Position numbers and translations under genes: made by a program
The notes under the pieces: model-generated
Seen by the model: only the letters and a program-made list of their open reading frames with translations
Told to the model about the DNA's origin: nothing
Databases searched by the model: none
In this document: positions 1 to 7,220 of the stretch, one piece after another
Numbering within the stretch: the stretch's first letter is position 1
How the letters are laid out: each line of letters starts with the position of its first letter
From: Cytophagales bacterium
Lineage (GTDB): Bacteria; Bacteroidota; Bacteroidia; Cytophagales; 172606-1
Assembly (NCBI GenBank): GCA_025455595.1
Contig: JALOMD010000030.1
Coordinates: 1-11,577, forward strand
Direction: 5' to 3'
Length of the DNA stretch: 11,577 bases

Positions 1-764
1 CGGTGCTGGATTTCGTGCTGAAAAACTACCGCTACGCCTCGCTGCCGGAACTGAACGCGGTGCTCGGCCAGTACAACGTCAGGGCCGATTGCGGCAAGGA
101 GGATTCTAAGCTTAGGCAAAACGGCGGACTGGTGTACGGGGTGCTGGACGAAGCGGGCAACCGGGTGGGCGTTCCCATCAAGGCCGGCGACTTTCCGGGC
201 AAGCCCACGCTGGCGTTCCTCCAGTCGAAGTACGCGGCCAACGACGCCCTGCGCCAGCCGCACAAAAGCCGGGTGAGGAACGCCGTTGACCGGACTTTGT
301 CGTCCGGTGTCCGAACCCTGACGGACTTGCAGGCGGCCTTGGCAAAGGAAGGGATCGGGCTGCTGCCACGGCAAAACCCGGAAGGGGTGACTTATGGCCT
401 CACTTACATTGACCACACCACCCGCTGCGTGTTCAACGGCAGTGCGCTGGGCAAGGCTTACAGTGCCAAGGCCGTTTTGGAACGTTGCAACCAAAGCCGA
501 CAGATTGCTGGGAAAACGGAAACGGGATCCAAGCCCGAAACCCTGAAAGCTGCGGCGTTGCGTTCGGATGGCAGGGAACATGGTGAGAAAACCGGCTCTT
601 CGGAAAACCAACCTTTGGGGCAAAAAGATTCGGGGAACCGTGGTATTGTGATGGAAGCGTTGGATGCACTGCTGAAACCGGAACACGGTCATGATTATGT
701 GCCGAACAGCCTCAAGAAGCGTCGAAGAAAGAAGAAAAAGAAACGTATTTCAAACCAACCTTAA
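1..764 (+). CDS. Relaxase/mobilization nuclease (MobB-like), C-terminal part, 5' end outside window
   Basis: The reading frame is already open at the left edge, so the catalytic N-terminal half is not in view. The roughly 250 visible residues match, from memory, the C-terminal part of Bacteroidetes MobB-type relaxases, which nick the origin of transfer and stay attached to the transferred strand. The telling segments are the GGLVYGVLD...GVPIKAGDF block at about residues 41-65 and the YGLTYIDHTTRCVFNGSALG block at about 131-150, followed by KAYSAKAVLERC. The tail after about residue 165 is hydrophilic and ends in a Lys/Arg cluster near residues 240-250, consistent with DNA binding. The next gene begins 11 nt downstream and resembles a coupling-protein start, the usual mob order in this phylum. 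That neighbour is truncated, so this element is probably no longer mobile on its own. Family confidence is high; activity cannot be judged from the fragment. Confidence 0.85.
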   Translation, partial: VLDFVLKNYRYASLPELNAVLGQYNVRADCGKEDSKLRQNGGLVYGVLDEAGNRVGVPIKAGDFPGKPTLAFLQSKYAANDALRQPHKSRVRNAVDRTLSSGVRTLTDLQAALAKEGIGLLPRQNPEGVTYGLTYIDHTTRCVFNGSALGKAYSAKAVLERCNQSRQIAGKTETGSKPETLKAAALRSDGREHGEKTGSSENQPLGQKDSGNRGIVMEALDALLKPEHGHDYVPNSLKKRRRKKKKKRISNQP

Positions 765-775
765 ACCTTGCGACG

Positions 776-1054
776 ATGGGCAATCAGACTGGGGAGAACG
801 AGCAGACGTTGCGGAAGATTCTGGACATGACCCGCCTGATGGGGATTGTCGTCCTGGCCTTGCACTTTTATTATTTCTGCCACCAGGCCTTCCAAGCGTG
901 GGGGCTGACGATGGCTTTCACCGACCGGTTGCTGACCAACGTCCAACGCACCTACCTCAACGACGTGATGGAGCAACCCGAAGGCCAGATCGCCTCGGCC
1001 AAGGTGGCAATGGCACGGCTGGCCTCGCCCCAATTGTACTACGGCCTTCGTTAA
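776..1054 (+). pseudogene. N-terminal remnant of conjugal coupling protein (YWFCY domain, TraG/MobC-like)
   Basis: This 92-codon reading frame starts 11 nt after the relaxase stop. It opens with GENEQTLRKILDMTR and a hydrophobic helix containing LHFYYFCHQAFQAWGLT (residues 29-45), the signature of the YWFCY domain at the N-terminus of Bacteroidetes TraG/VirD4-type coupling proteins. Those proteins are several hundred residues long and carry Walker A and B ATPase motifs. None of that is present: the frame ends after LYYGLR and base composition drops sharply to AT-rich, gene-free DNA. I read it as a coupling-protein gene cut off by a deletion or insertion near 1030-1060. A short product could still be made, but it could not work as an ATPase. 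A stand-alone small membrane protein is a less likely alternative. Confidence 0.65.
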
Positions 1055-1322
1055 ACATTTGGTACAAAGGTATCATTGACAGATAATAAGATATTGACAC
1101 ACAGTTGATTAAGTTATTTTTTAAACTAAAACTCTATTCTGACAATCCTGTGTGATTTGTGTTAGTCTACTTGTTAAGTTCGATTAGCTTCTGTTTTAAC
1201 TTGTCGTTTAGATGTTTTCTTACCCAAAACACATGGTGATGCAAATCGTGCAGGAACGTTATGTGCCTGATAATTTTAACGTACACAGAAAGTAAGGCCT
1301 TCGATATTAGAGTTACTATGAG
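1055..1322. other. AT-rich intergenic stretch, no gene seen
   Basis: About 270 bases between the coupling-protein remnant and the symmetric repeat. Composition is markedly more AT-rich than the relaxase region, and stops occur in all frames. I see only small inverted pairs, for example CACACAG at 1098-1104 with CTGTGTG at 1148-1154. No recognisable gene, RNA or full insertion sequence is visible. It is best read as scar DNA next to the truncated mobilization genes. Confidence 0.5.
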
Positions 1323-1573
1323 CTGATAATCAGACACTTATAAAAAACAAACGCAGCCGCTCGTCTCCGGCGAGTGGCAACTATCACCCGGCCTCTGGCC
1401 GGGAACAGGTCAAACAAAACATTGGAAAACACATTAAAAACACTGATTATCAGACACTTATGTATAAACAAGCCTGTTCGCTGGCATCTGATTCCGGCCA
1501 GAGGCCGGGTGATAGTTGCCACTCGCCGGAGGCGAGCGGCTGTGCTACTTTTTTATAATAAGTTGATAATCAG
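1323..1573. repeat. 251-bp symmetric REP/MITE-like inverted repeat element
   Basis: Two 49-bp arms (1354-1402 and 1494-1542) are inverted copies with one mismatch. Each arm holds two hairpins. The first is an 8-10 bp stem built from GCCRCTCG and its complement (1356-1378; 1518-1540). The second is a CCCGGCC-TCT-GGCCGGG stem (1387-1403), with a 6-bp version at 1494-1508. Both ends and the exact centre carry an 11-bp palindrome, CTGATWATCAG: 1323-1333, 1443-1453 and a one-base variant at 1563-1573, spaced exactly 120 nt apart. The element is therefore symmetric about 1448, and each arm sits 20 bp inside the outer palindromes. No transposase is encoded within it. The layout resembles a REPIN or a non-autonomous element mobilised in trans by a REP-associated tyrosine transposase, but that assignment is inference. 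Short frames reading MATITRPLAG on both strands are products of the inverted symmetry, not genes. Confidence 0.8.
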
Positions 1574-1682
1574 CATATAGTAAATCTATTATTAATTTTT
1601 GACTTGTTACCGATTGAGACTGATGAAGCAAAAAACAGTAAGTAGGTTCAAAGTACAGTCAAACTTGTAAACTATTGATTGG

Positions 1683-2423
1683 TTAAATTGATTTGACCAA
1701 ATGCAAAGCCAAACCGTACAAGGCATTCACGCCAATCCACACAATCATATTCACCTTGAAACGATACAAGGCCACCAGCGAAACCACAATCCAGGCCAGC
1801 ATCCAGTACTCAGGTTGGCTCCATTGGCTTTTGGGAAATACAATGGCTTTGGCCAGGTAAATCGCCAGATTTAGAATCACGCCGACTACGGCAGCAGTCA
1901 CCAAACCGAGCAGTTGCTTCAACTTCGGGTTGTCCTGCGTGCGTTCGATGATCGGGGCACCGGCGAAAATGAAAAGGAAACACGGCAGGAACGTGTAATA
2001 CGTAGTGGTGACCAGTCCCAAACCAGCCATTGCCGTCGAACCACCGAACTGATGGTAACCCGCCATGAAACCCACGAACGCCAGCACTATGATCAGCGGG
2101 CCGGGCGTGGTTTCGCCCAGGGCCAGCCCGTCCATCATCTCCAGGTTCGACAGCCAGTGCAGTTTCTCCACGCTGACCTGCGCCACGTAGGGCAGCACCG
2201 CATACGCCCCGCCGAAAGTGACCAACGCCGCCTGCGTGAAAAACACCGTCAGTTGTTGCCAGAAACCGAATTCCGGGGCGAACCGATAAAACAGACCCAG
2301 CGGCAGCAACCACAGCACGGCAAACACGGTCAGTTGCACCATCAGGCGCCGAATCACACTGTAAGTGTGAAACCCGGGAAATACTTGGATACCCCTATGT
2401 TCATAGGCTTCCTTGGATGCCAT
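1683..2423 (-). CDS. chrA: Chromate transporter ChrA, C-terminal CHR domain only (probably truncated)
   Basis: The 246-residue product contains the hallmark CHR-family motifs: FFTQAALVTFGGAYAVLPYV at residues 61-80 and DGLALGETTPGPLIIVLAF at 98-116, followed by several hydrophobic helices. Full-length ChrA exports chromate through two homologous CHR domains in about 400 residues. Here the protein starts in what is normally the linker (an EHRG segment near residues 8-11, then a hydrophobic helix), and the first CHR domain is missing. In frame, a stop codon lies about 35 nt upstream of the ATG, so the missing half is not simply mis-started. Single-domain CHR proteins exist, but they usually come as adjacent pairs and do not begin with the long-chain linker. 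I infer a 5'-truncated gene that is unlikely to work alone. It diverges from the sensor kinase gene and follows the symmetric repeat. Confidence 0.8.
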   Translation of the reverse strand: MASKEAYEHRGIQVFPGFHTYSVIRRLMVQLTVFAVLWLLPLGLFYRFAPEFGFWQQLTVFFTQAALVTFGGAYAVLPYVAQVSVEKLHWLSNLEMMDGLALGETTPGPLIIVLAFVGFMAGYHQFGGSTAMAGLGLVTTTYYTFLPCFLFIFAGAPIIERTQDNPKLKQLLGLVTAAVVGVILNLAIYLAKAIVFPKSQWSQPEYWMLAWIVVSLVALYRFKVNMIVWIGVNALYGLALHLVKSI

Positions 2424-2597
2424 TGGCCAAACAATGGAGTATTGACGGAAAAGTATTTTTTAGGGAAAATCAACAAGATATTATGCAATTGTTTCGTTTT
2501 TATACATTACTTGTTCGTTTTCTGCTGTTATTGGACGACGACCTGTTGTAAATAAAGAAGAAAATTGCATGTACGGTTCGTTCACTTTTTGTCTAAC

Positions 2598-5500
2598 ATG
2601 AAATTTTTTTTCATACCTGTAGTCCTTGCGGTCTTTTCAGTCCTTCACATCCGGGCGCAGTCTTTCCCTGATCTCCGCTTCAGGGTTTTCTCCACAAAGC
2701 AAGGACTAAGCCACGCCGGCATTTATAAAATGACCCAAGACCGGCACGGGTATTTGTGGATTGCCACCGCCGCCGGACTCAATCGCTTTGACGGTGCGCG
2801 GTTTGTCCCTTACCCGCACCGGCCCAAAAACCCGCTCACGCTACCCAGCAATTTCATTCACGATCTGTGTGTTGATCCACACGGCACAGTTTGGGTAGCT
2901 ACCTTCAAAGGCATAGGCCGTTTCGTGTACGAAAAGGATTGCTTTGTACGTGTCCCCACCGTTGCAAACACTCGTATTTCCCGACCCATACCTATTGGTA
3001 TAGCGGCAGATGCGGAACGTTTGTGGGTGGCATATGCCAACGGAGCGTTGTGCTCATTGAATCTGCGTAATAGTAGAAACGGAATCTATGTGCATGATAC
3101 GACTGTCGGAAAACCCATGCAACTCATGGCCGACCCCGACAGAAAATCGCTGTGGGTGGCAACTACTCGCGGCCTGTACGAGTTTGACATCAATGCCCGG
3201 AAATACAACTTGCGTTGGAAAAGTGCTTCTGCCGACGGACACCGGGAAATGATAGGTGCCCTCTGCAAAGGCCATGACGGACAGTTGTGGTTGGTGTCCA
3301 ACGGCGGCGAACTGGTACGCTACCAGCCCCAAAACCAACAGGCGGAAGTGTTCCCCTACATACTGCCGGATGGTGAAAATGCTTTGAGTATGCCCACAGG
3401 GATGACAGAAGGGACGATCGGTGCGTCGTGGTACGTTGCCGTCACTACGCGGAACGGATTGGTTCTGTTTGATCCGGTGACGAAACGCTTCCGCCGGCAA
3501 CAACAAGACGACAAGGACAAGCAAAGCCTTCCGGCCAATTACCTGGCCCACATCTGTACAGACCGAACCGGACTGCTTTGGGTCGGCTCGGCGGACGGGC
3601 TGGCTTACGCCGAGCGGACATCGGCCAATTTCACCACCGAGTACCTGCTTTCCCCCGATACGGAAGAGGAAATCACCGCCCTGCGGCCTTCACGCACGAA
3701 AGATCGTCTTTGGGTGGGTTCTTCTGTGAGTCTGAAGTCTTATGACACAGAAAGACACCGCGTTGTGTTTGAGCTACCTGTACCCGGCAAACGGAAAATC
3801 ACCGCCTTGCAAGAGGATGACAAGCAACGTGTTTGGGTGGGCACTGACCGGGGGCTTTTGGTCTATGATTTGGCAAGACAAAAATGGTTGGCGGTCGCTA
3901 AGCTGGGCGATGCGTTTGCCGACAATCCGGTTACCGTGATTGCCCCGGACAAACGCGGCCGGCATTGGATTGGCACCGACAAAGGGATTCGCATTTATGA
4001 CGACCAGTTGCGGTTTGTACGGAATTACTCAGAAGACCCAGAAACGGACAACGGCATGACGGGTCGTTATGTCAATTGCATTCACACCGACGCTGCCGGA
4101 TACACTTGGGTAGGGACAAGGCAACTGCTGCGCTACGATCCTGCCCGACAAAAGTTCCAAAGCATCAGAACCGAGAGCCGCGAAGCGTATTTCCCCAATT
4201 GCATAGCCGAAGACGCACGGGGCAACCTGTGGATTGGGACGGGAGCCGGCATGGGAACTTTCAATCTCAAAAAAGGTACTATTTCGTTTTACGACGAAGA
4301 CAATTCGGATGTAGCCTCGGCGGTGTTTTCCATGGTTGTGGATGCGCAGCAGCGGCCTTGGCTATGGTCTGCCAACAGCCTGTACCGGTTTGATCCCGCA
4401 ACCGGCCGGAGCAAAATCTACCGCCCGCAGGACGGGCTGGTGCATCAGGCAAACGGCGGGCAACAACTGGTTCCTGCACCGGACGGTGGTTTTTACATCA
4501 TGCTGCGCAAAGGTTTCCAGTATTTTCATCCGCAGCGCATCCATCAGGATACCACACGGGCACCGATGGTTCTTTCGCACCTGATGATTGAGGATCGTTT
4601 CTTCACGGCCGATGCGAACACACTCAGGGATACAGTGCTTGAATTGTCTTACAAACAGAACATGCTCTGCTTTCAGTTTTCGGCTACGGACTTTCACCGG
4701 AGCGACGAGACACGGTACATCTATCAACTCGAAGGCGCGGACAAAGGCTGGTCATCGCCCGTCGGCAGCCAGATGGTGACCTATCCTGACCTGGATGACG
4801 GAGAATACACGTTCCGCGCAAGGGCACGCAATTACGACGGCTATTGGCAGCCTGACGAATTGTTGGTACGGGTGCGCATCTTGCCGCCATTCTGGAAAAC
4901 GGGTTGGTTTCTCGCCTTGTGCGCAGGTGCAACTTTGGGACTGGCGTACGTCGTTTACCGCAGCCGGATGAATAAAGTCAGGCGGGAGGCGACACTGAAA
5001 ATAAAAGCTCTGGATGCCGAAATCAAAGCATTGCGGGCACAATTAAACCCGCATTTCACGTTCAATTCACTGACCGCCATCCAGAACCTGATTCTGGACG
5101 AACAAAACGACTTGGCTTCGGGCTATCTGGCGAAGATGGCCCGGCTGATGCGCTTTATTCTGACCAATTCAGAGAAAGACATGATTCCGCTGCACGACGA
5201 AATCGAATTGTTGCGTTTGTACCTGGAAATGGAATCGTTGCGGTTCGATCATTCGTTTACCTACGAGATTCGCTACAACGGACAACCAGCCTCCAACACT
5301 GTGATGATTCCGGGAATGGTGTTCCAGCCGTTTGTCGAAAACGCGATTTGGCACGGACTCATGCACCGGGAAGGAAAGAAAACGTTGTCCGTAACGTTTG
5401 CCATCTTGCCGGAAACCAAGCAAATCGTGGGCGAGGTGGAGGACAACGGCATTGGCTGCAAACAGGCGTTGCAAAATAGTATTTTTTCACCCCACAAAAG

Positions 5501-5702
5501 CCGGGGTATGGAATTGATCGGGCAGCGGCTGGCCGCAGCCGAACGGCAAACCGGTGTGCCGAGTCGCTTTGAAGTGATTGATTTGGTGGATTCGGAAGGG
5601 CAACCTGCCGGGACGCGAATCAAAGTGATACTGCCGCTGGTGATTGAACAGAAAACAACGCGTAAATCGGTGGGAGAGAACCCTGTGAAGCATCCGTCCT
5701 GA
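2598..5702 (+). CDS. Sensor histidine kinase: periplasmic propeller, Y_Y_Y domain, LytS-type kinase
   Basis: I chose the ATG at 2598 because it places a clean signal peptide first (MKFFFIPVVLAVFSVLHIRA); an ATG at 2565 is in frame. The mature part has about ten two-component-propeller repeats of the form LW(I/V)(A/G)T..GL..(F/Y)D, from about residue 30 to 620. A Y_Y_Y domain follows at about 686-763, then one membrane helix at about 770-790 and a short coiled coil. The cytoplasmic part is a LytS-type (His_kinase) module with the phospho-acceptor in LRAQLNPHFTFNSL (His819). The ATPase N box FVENAIWHG includes Asn915, and the G box is DNGIG (949-953). The propeller would sense a periplasmic ligand and pass the signal to the regulator encoded 32 nt downstream. 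Such kinases in Bacteroidetes often respond to sugars or cell-envelope signals, but the ligand here cannot be deduced. The H box has Thr where Leu or Ile is more usual (HFTFNSL). Confidence 0.93.
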   Translation: MKFFFIPVVLAVFSVLHIRAQSFPDLRFRVFSTKQGLSHAGIYKMTQDRHGYLWIATAAGLNRFDGARFVPYPHRPKNPLTLPSNFIHDLCVDPHGTVWVATFKGIGRFVYEKDCFVRVPTVANTRISRPIPIGIAADAERLWVAYANGALCSLNLRNSRNGIYVHDTTVGKPMQLMADPDRKSLWVATTRGLYEFDINARKYNLRWKSASADGHREMIGALCKGHDGQLWLVSNGGELVRYQPQNQQAEVFPYILPDGENALSMPTGMTEGTIGASWYVAVTTRNGLVLFDPVTKRFRRQQQDDKDKQSLPANYLAHICTDRTGLLWVGSADGLAYAERTSANFTTEYLLSPDTEEEITALRPSRTKDRLWVGSSVSLKSYDTERHRVVFELPVPGKRKITALQEDDKQRVWVGTDRGLLVYDLARQKWLAVAKLGDAFADNPVTVIAPDKRGRHWIGTDKGIRIYDDQLRFVRNYSEDPETDNGMTGRYVNCIHTDAAGYTWVGTRQLLRYDPARQKFQSIRTESREAYFPNCIAEDARGNLWIGTGAGMGTFNLKKGTISFYDEDNSDVASAVFSMVVDAQQRPWLWSANSLYRFDPATGRSKIYRPQDGLVHQANGGQQLVPAPDGGFYIMLRKGFQYFHPQRIHQDTTRAPMVLSHLMIEDRFFTADANTLRDTVLELSYKQNMLCFQFSATDFHRSDETRYIYQLEGADKGWSSPVGSQMVTYPDLDDGEYTFRARARNYDGYWQPDELLVRVRILPPFWKTGWFLALCAGATLGLAYVVYRSRMNKVRREATLKIKALDAEIKALRAQLNPHFTFNSLTAIQNLILDEQNDLASGYLAKMARLMRFILTNSEKDMIPLHDEIELLRLYLEMESLRFDHSFTYEIRYNGQPASNTVMIPGMVFQPFVENAIWHGLMHREGKKTLSVTFAILPETKQIVGEVEDNGIGCKQALQNSIFSPHKSRGMELIGQRLAAAERQTGVPSRFEVIDLVDSEGQPAGTRIKVILPLVIEQKTTRKSVGENPVKHPS

Positions 5703-5734
5703 ACGCCGCACTTGCGCTTTAAAAACCAGTACAC

Positions 5735-6493
5735 ATGCTGCAAGCCCTGATTATAGATGACGAACCGCACGCCCGACAGACATTGGAAAAACTGCTCGCC
5801 CGGCATTGCCCGGAAATCACTTCGGTTTTAACGGCAGCAGGCGGAGCAGAGGCAGTTGAATTGCTCGATCAGCACGAGGTGAGGCTGGTGTTTCTGGATA
5901 TGCAAATGCCCTGTATGTCGGGGCTGGAGTTGCTCGATGCCCTGAAAAACAAGCCTTTTGATGTGATTTTCACTACGGCGCACCACGAATACGCCATCGA
6001 AGCCATCCGCCAGAGTGCCTTGGACTACCTGCTCAAACCCATTGATGCCGACGAACTCAAAGCCGCTGTCCAGAAGCATCTGCAACGCCGCCACACGGTA
6101 CACAACCTGGTGGATTTGTACGCTGATTTACTAACCCGATTAACCTCGGCAACCGAGCAAACTACCGAAGCCCGGCTGCTGGTGAATACGCACGACGGGT
6201 TGTTTTCCCTCGATCCCGAAGAAATCCTTTACCTGAAAGGAGACCGCAACTACACGTGGTTTTATTTGCAGGACGGCAGAAAAATCATGAGTGCCAAGAC
6301 GCTGAAAGATTACGAAAGCCAACTGCCTGTCGATTATTTTTTCCGCATCCACAAATCGCACTTGGTCAACCTGCATCATCTCAGCAGAATCCTCCCCTTA
6401 GACCGGCTCGAACTCCAAGACGGCTCGGTGCTGGAAGTGTCGCGCCGCCGCCGCGCCGAACTGCTCCAAAAACTCTCCCTTCCCACCGCTTGA
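5735..6493 (+). CDS. LytTR-family response regulator
   Basis: A 252-residue two-domain protein. The receiver domain (1-118) has the acidic pocket Asp8/Asp9, the phospho-acceptor Asp55 in VFLDMQMP, Thr80/Thr81 and Lys101 in LLKP, so all residues needed for phosphorylation are present. The LytTR DNA-binding domain (about 147-245) shows the family pattern: EEILYLKGDRNYTWFYL, then FFRIHKSHLVNLHHL and a final LEVSRRRR helix. It lies 32 nt after the sensor kinase on the same strand and is surely its partner. LytTR proteins bind pairs of short direct repeats about two helical turns apart, just upstream of promoters. Two such arrangements occur next to this gene, at 6490-6559 (starting at the 3' end of this reading frame) and 7221-7290, which makes them candidate targets. 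Family assignment is firm; the target assignment is inference. Confidence 0.95.
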   Translation: MLQALIIDDEPHARQTLEKLLARHCPEITSVLTAAGGAEAVELLDQHEVRLVFLDMQMPCMSGLELLDALKNKPFDVIFTTAHHEYAIEAIRQSALDYLLKPIDADELKAAVQKHLQRRHTVHNLVDLYADLLTRLTSATEQTTEARLLVNTHDGLFSLDPEEILYLKGDRNYTWFYLQDGRKIMSAKTLKDYESQLPVDYFFRIHKSHLVNLHHLSRILPLDRLELQDGSVLEVSRRRRAELLQKLSLPTA

Positions 6494-6559
6494 TAATTCA
6501 ACCGTGCGTTGGATAACCCGATCGTTACCATTCCTTTCGGTCGGGTTACTATTGCATGA
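6490..6559 (+). promoter_or_regulatory. Promoter/operator module, copy 1, upstream of cupin gene
   Basis: This 70-bp stretch aligns without gaps to 7221-7290 (44 of 70 identical by hand count), with identity concentrated in blocks. The blocks are TTGATAA, CAAC, GTGC, TTGGATAA, GTTACCA and TTACTATTG. GATAA recurs at 6492-6496 and 6512-6516, exactly 20 bp apart. GTTA (6524-6527) and TACTATTG (6547-6554) are separated by 19 nt and resemble the Bacteroidetes -33/-7 promoter (consensus TTG, then TAnnTTTG). Transcription would start near 6561. The module overlaps the last bases of the response-regulator gene. Confidence 0.55.
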
Positions 6560-6752
6560 TTCCTCCGTAAAACCACCTTCTGCGGAGGAAGAACCGGCCT
6601 GCAAAAAGAGTATCTTTTCAAATGCCCAAACCCTGCTTGCTCCGACAGGCCGGTGGCTGCACACACTCACAAACCGGTGCCGCGCAGGGGTTTGTCGAAA
6701 AACGCCCAAAACGGCTTTGTTAACTTCAACAAAGGCGTTTCAGGCGTTTTTT
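6560..6752 (+). ncRNA. Candidate small RNA or structured 5' leader of the cupin gene
   Basis: Starting where promoter copy 1 would initiate, this stretch is full of perfect stems and lacks a convincing reading frame. TTCCTCCG (6560-6567) pairs with CGGAGGAA (6583-6590). ACCGGCCTG (6593-6601) pairs with CAGGCCGGT (6646-6654). A long nested hairpin with a T-run closes the stretch at 6698-6752. The predicted transcript is about 190 nt if it terminates there, or a 235-nt leader if it reads into the cupin gene at 6796. It matches no riboswitch class I can recognise. The existence of a discrete RNA is inference. Confidence 0.35.
6698..6752 (+). terminator. Strong nested hairpin with T-run, terminator or attenuator
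   Basis: AAAAACGCC (6698-6706) pairs with GGCGTTTTT (6743-6751). Inside it, AAACG (6709-6713) pairs with CGTTT (6736-6740), and CTTTGTT (6715-6721) pairs with AACAAAG (6728-6734) around a 6-nt loop. Only small internal mismatches interrupt the stem, and six T follow GGCG on the plus strand. On the minus strand the stem also ends in a run of T, so it could act in both directions. It sits 43 nt before the cupin start codon, so it could terminate an upstream transcript or attenuate the cupin gene. Confidence 0.7.
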
Positions 6753-6795
6753 GCTGAATCTGTGCGTGACACCGGCTGCAAACCGAAACCTTTCC

Positions 6796-7191
6796 ATGAA
6801 ATCCATCATCCAAGAAACGTCTTTCTTGTTGAAAGACGAAGCATCGCTTATTTTCCAACTGCTGCCCGATGCCCTTTCCAACGTACCGTTTCACCAGGAC
6901 ACCGAGGCCGTCACCCGCTATTTCGCCCAAGGGTTTCCCTTGCATCTGGGTGTGCATCAGGTTTCGCCCGTGCAACAGCCTCCCGCGCAATACACCCAGC
7001 CGCACGTGCATGAACAGCACGACGAGATAAACATCATTGTCTCGCCGCAGGAACTGGTGTACCGGATACAACTCGGTTCCAACGAGTACACCGTGCACAA
7101 CAACGCCTGCATCTGGATTCCTAAAGGGGTAATCCACTCAGCCAATGTACTCAAAGGGACTGGCTACTACATTGCCCTGCGCCTTCAGTAA
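6796..7191 (+). CDS. Single-domain cupin protein
   Basis: A 131-residue protein from the ATG at 6796. An in-frame start at 6751 exists, but it falls inside the terminator-like hairpin and adds residues with no family look. The cupin metal-site motif 1 is present as PHVHEQHDE (His70, His72, Glu77), and motif 2 as IPKGVIHSANV (His114 after the Pro-Lys-Gly turn), so a bound divalent metal is likely. Small cupins of this type serve as dioxygenases, isomerases or ligand-binding proteins; the substrate is not evident. No signal peptide is seen, so it should be cytoplasmic. It lies between the two related promoter modules, next to an NAD(P)-binding protein and an FAD oxidoreductase, which suggests a redox or detoxification role. 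No clear Shine-Dalgarno sequence is visible, as is common in Bacteroidetes. Confidence 0.8.
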   Translation: MKSIIQETSFLLKDEASLIFQLLPDALSNVPFHQDTEAVTRYFAQGFPLHLGVHQVSPVQQPPAQYTQPHVHEQHDEINIIVSPQELVYRIQLGSNEYTVHNNACIWIPKGVIHSANVLKGTGYYIALRLQ

Positions 7192-7220
7192 ACGGCTTCT
7201 CTCCGCCTTCCTCTGGCCGT

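Noticed and set aside
691..1086. Alternative frame overlapping the end of the relaxase and the coupling-protein remnant
   Set aside because: The overlapping frames carry clear relaxase and YWFCY motifs, and this one shows none.
1255..1290. Small palindrome-like sequence CAGGAACGTTATGTGCCTG in the AT-rich gap
   Set aside because: Imperfect, short and single-copy in the window; not enough to call a site.
1323..1573. CRISPR-like regular spacing of an 11-bp repeat at 120-nt intervals
   Set aside because: Only three short copies, long spacers that are inverted copies of each other, and no cas genes; the element is a symmetric inverted repeat instead.
1316..1580. Two overlapping small reading frames, one per strand, both beginning MATITRPLAG
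   Set aside because: They are the same inverted-repeat arm read from opposite strands; the similarity comes from the DNA symmetry, and neither has family features or a supported start.
6504..7013. Open frame across the structured leader and into the cupin gene
   Set aside because: It overlaps the cupin gene in another frame, crosses the terminator-like hairpin and has no family signature.
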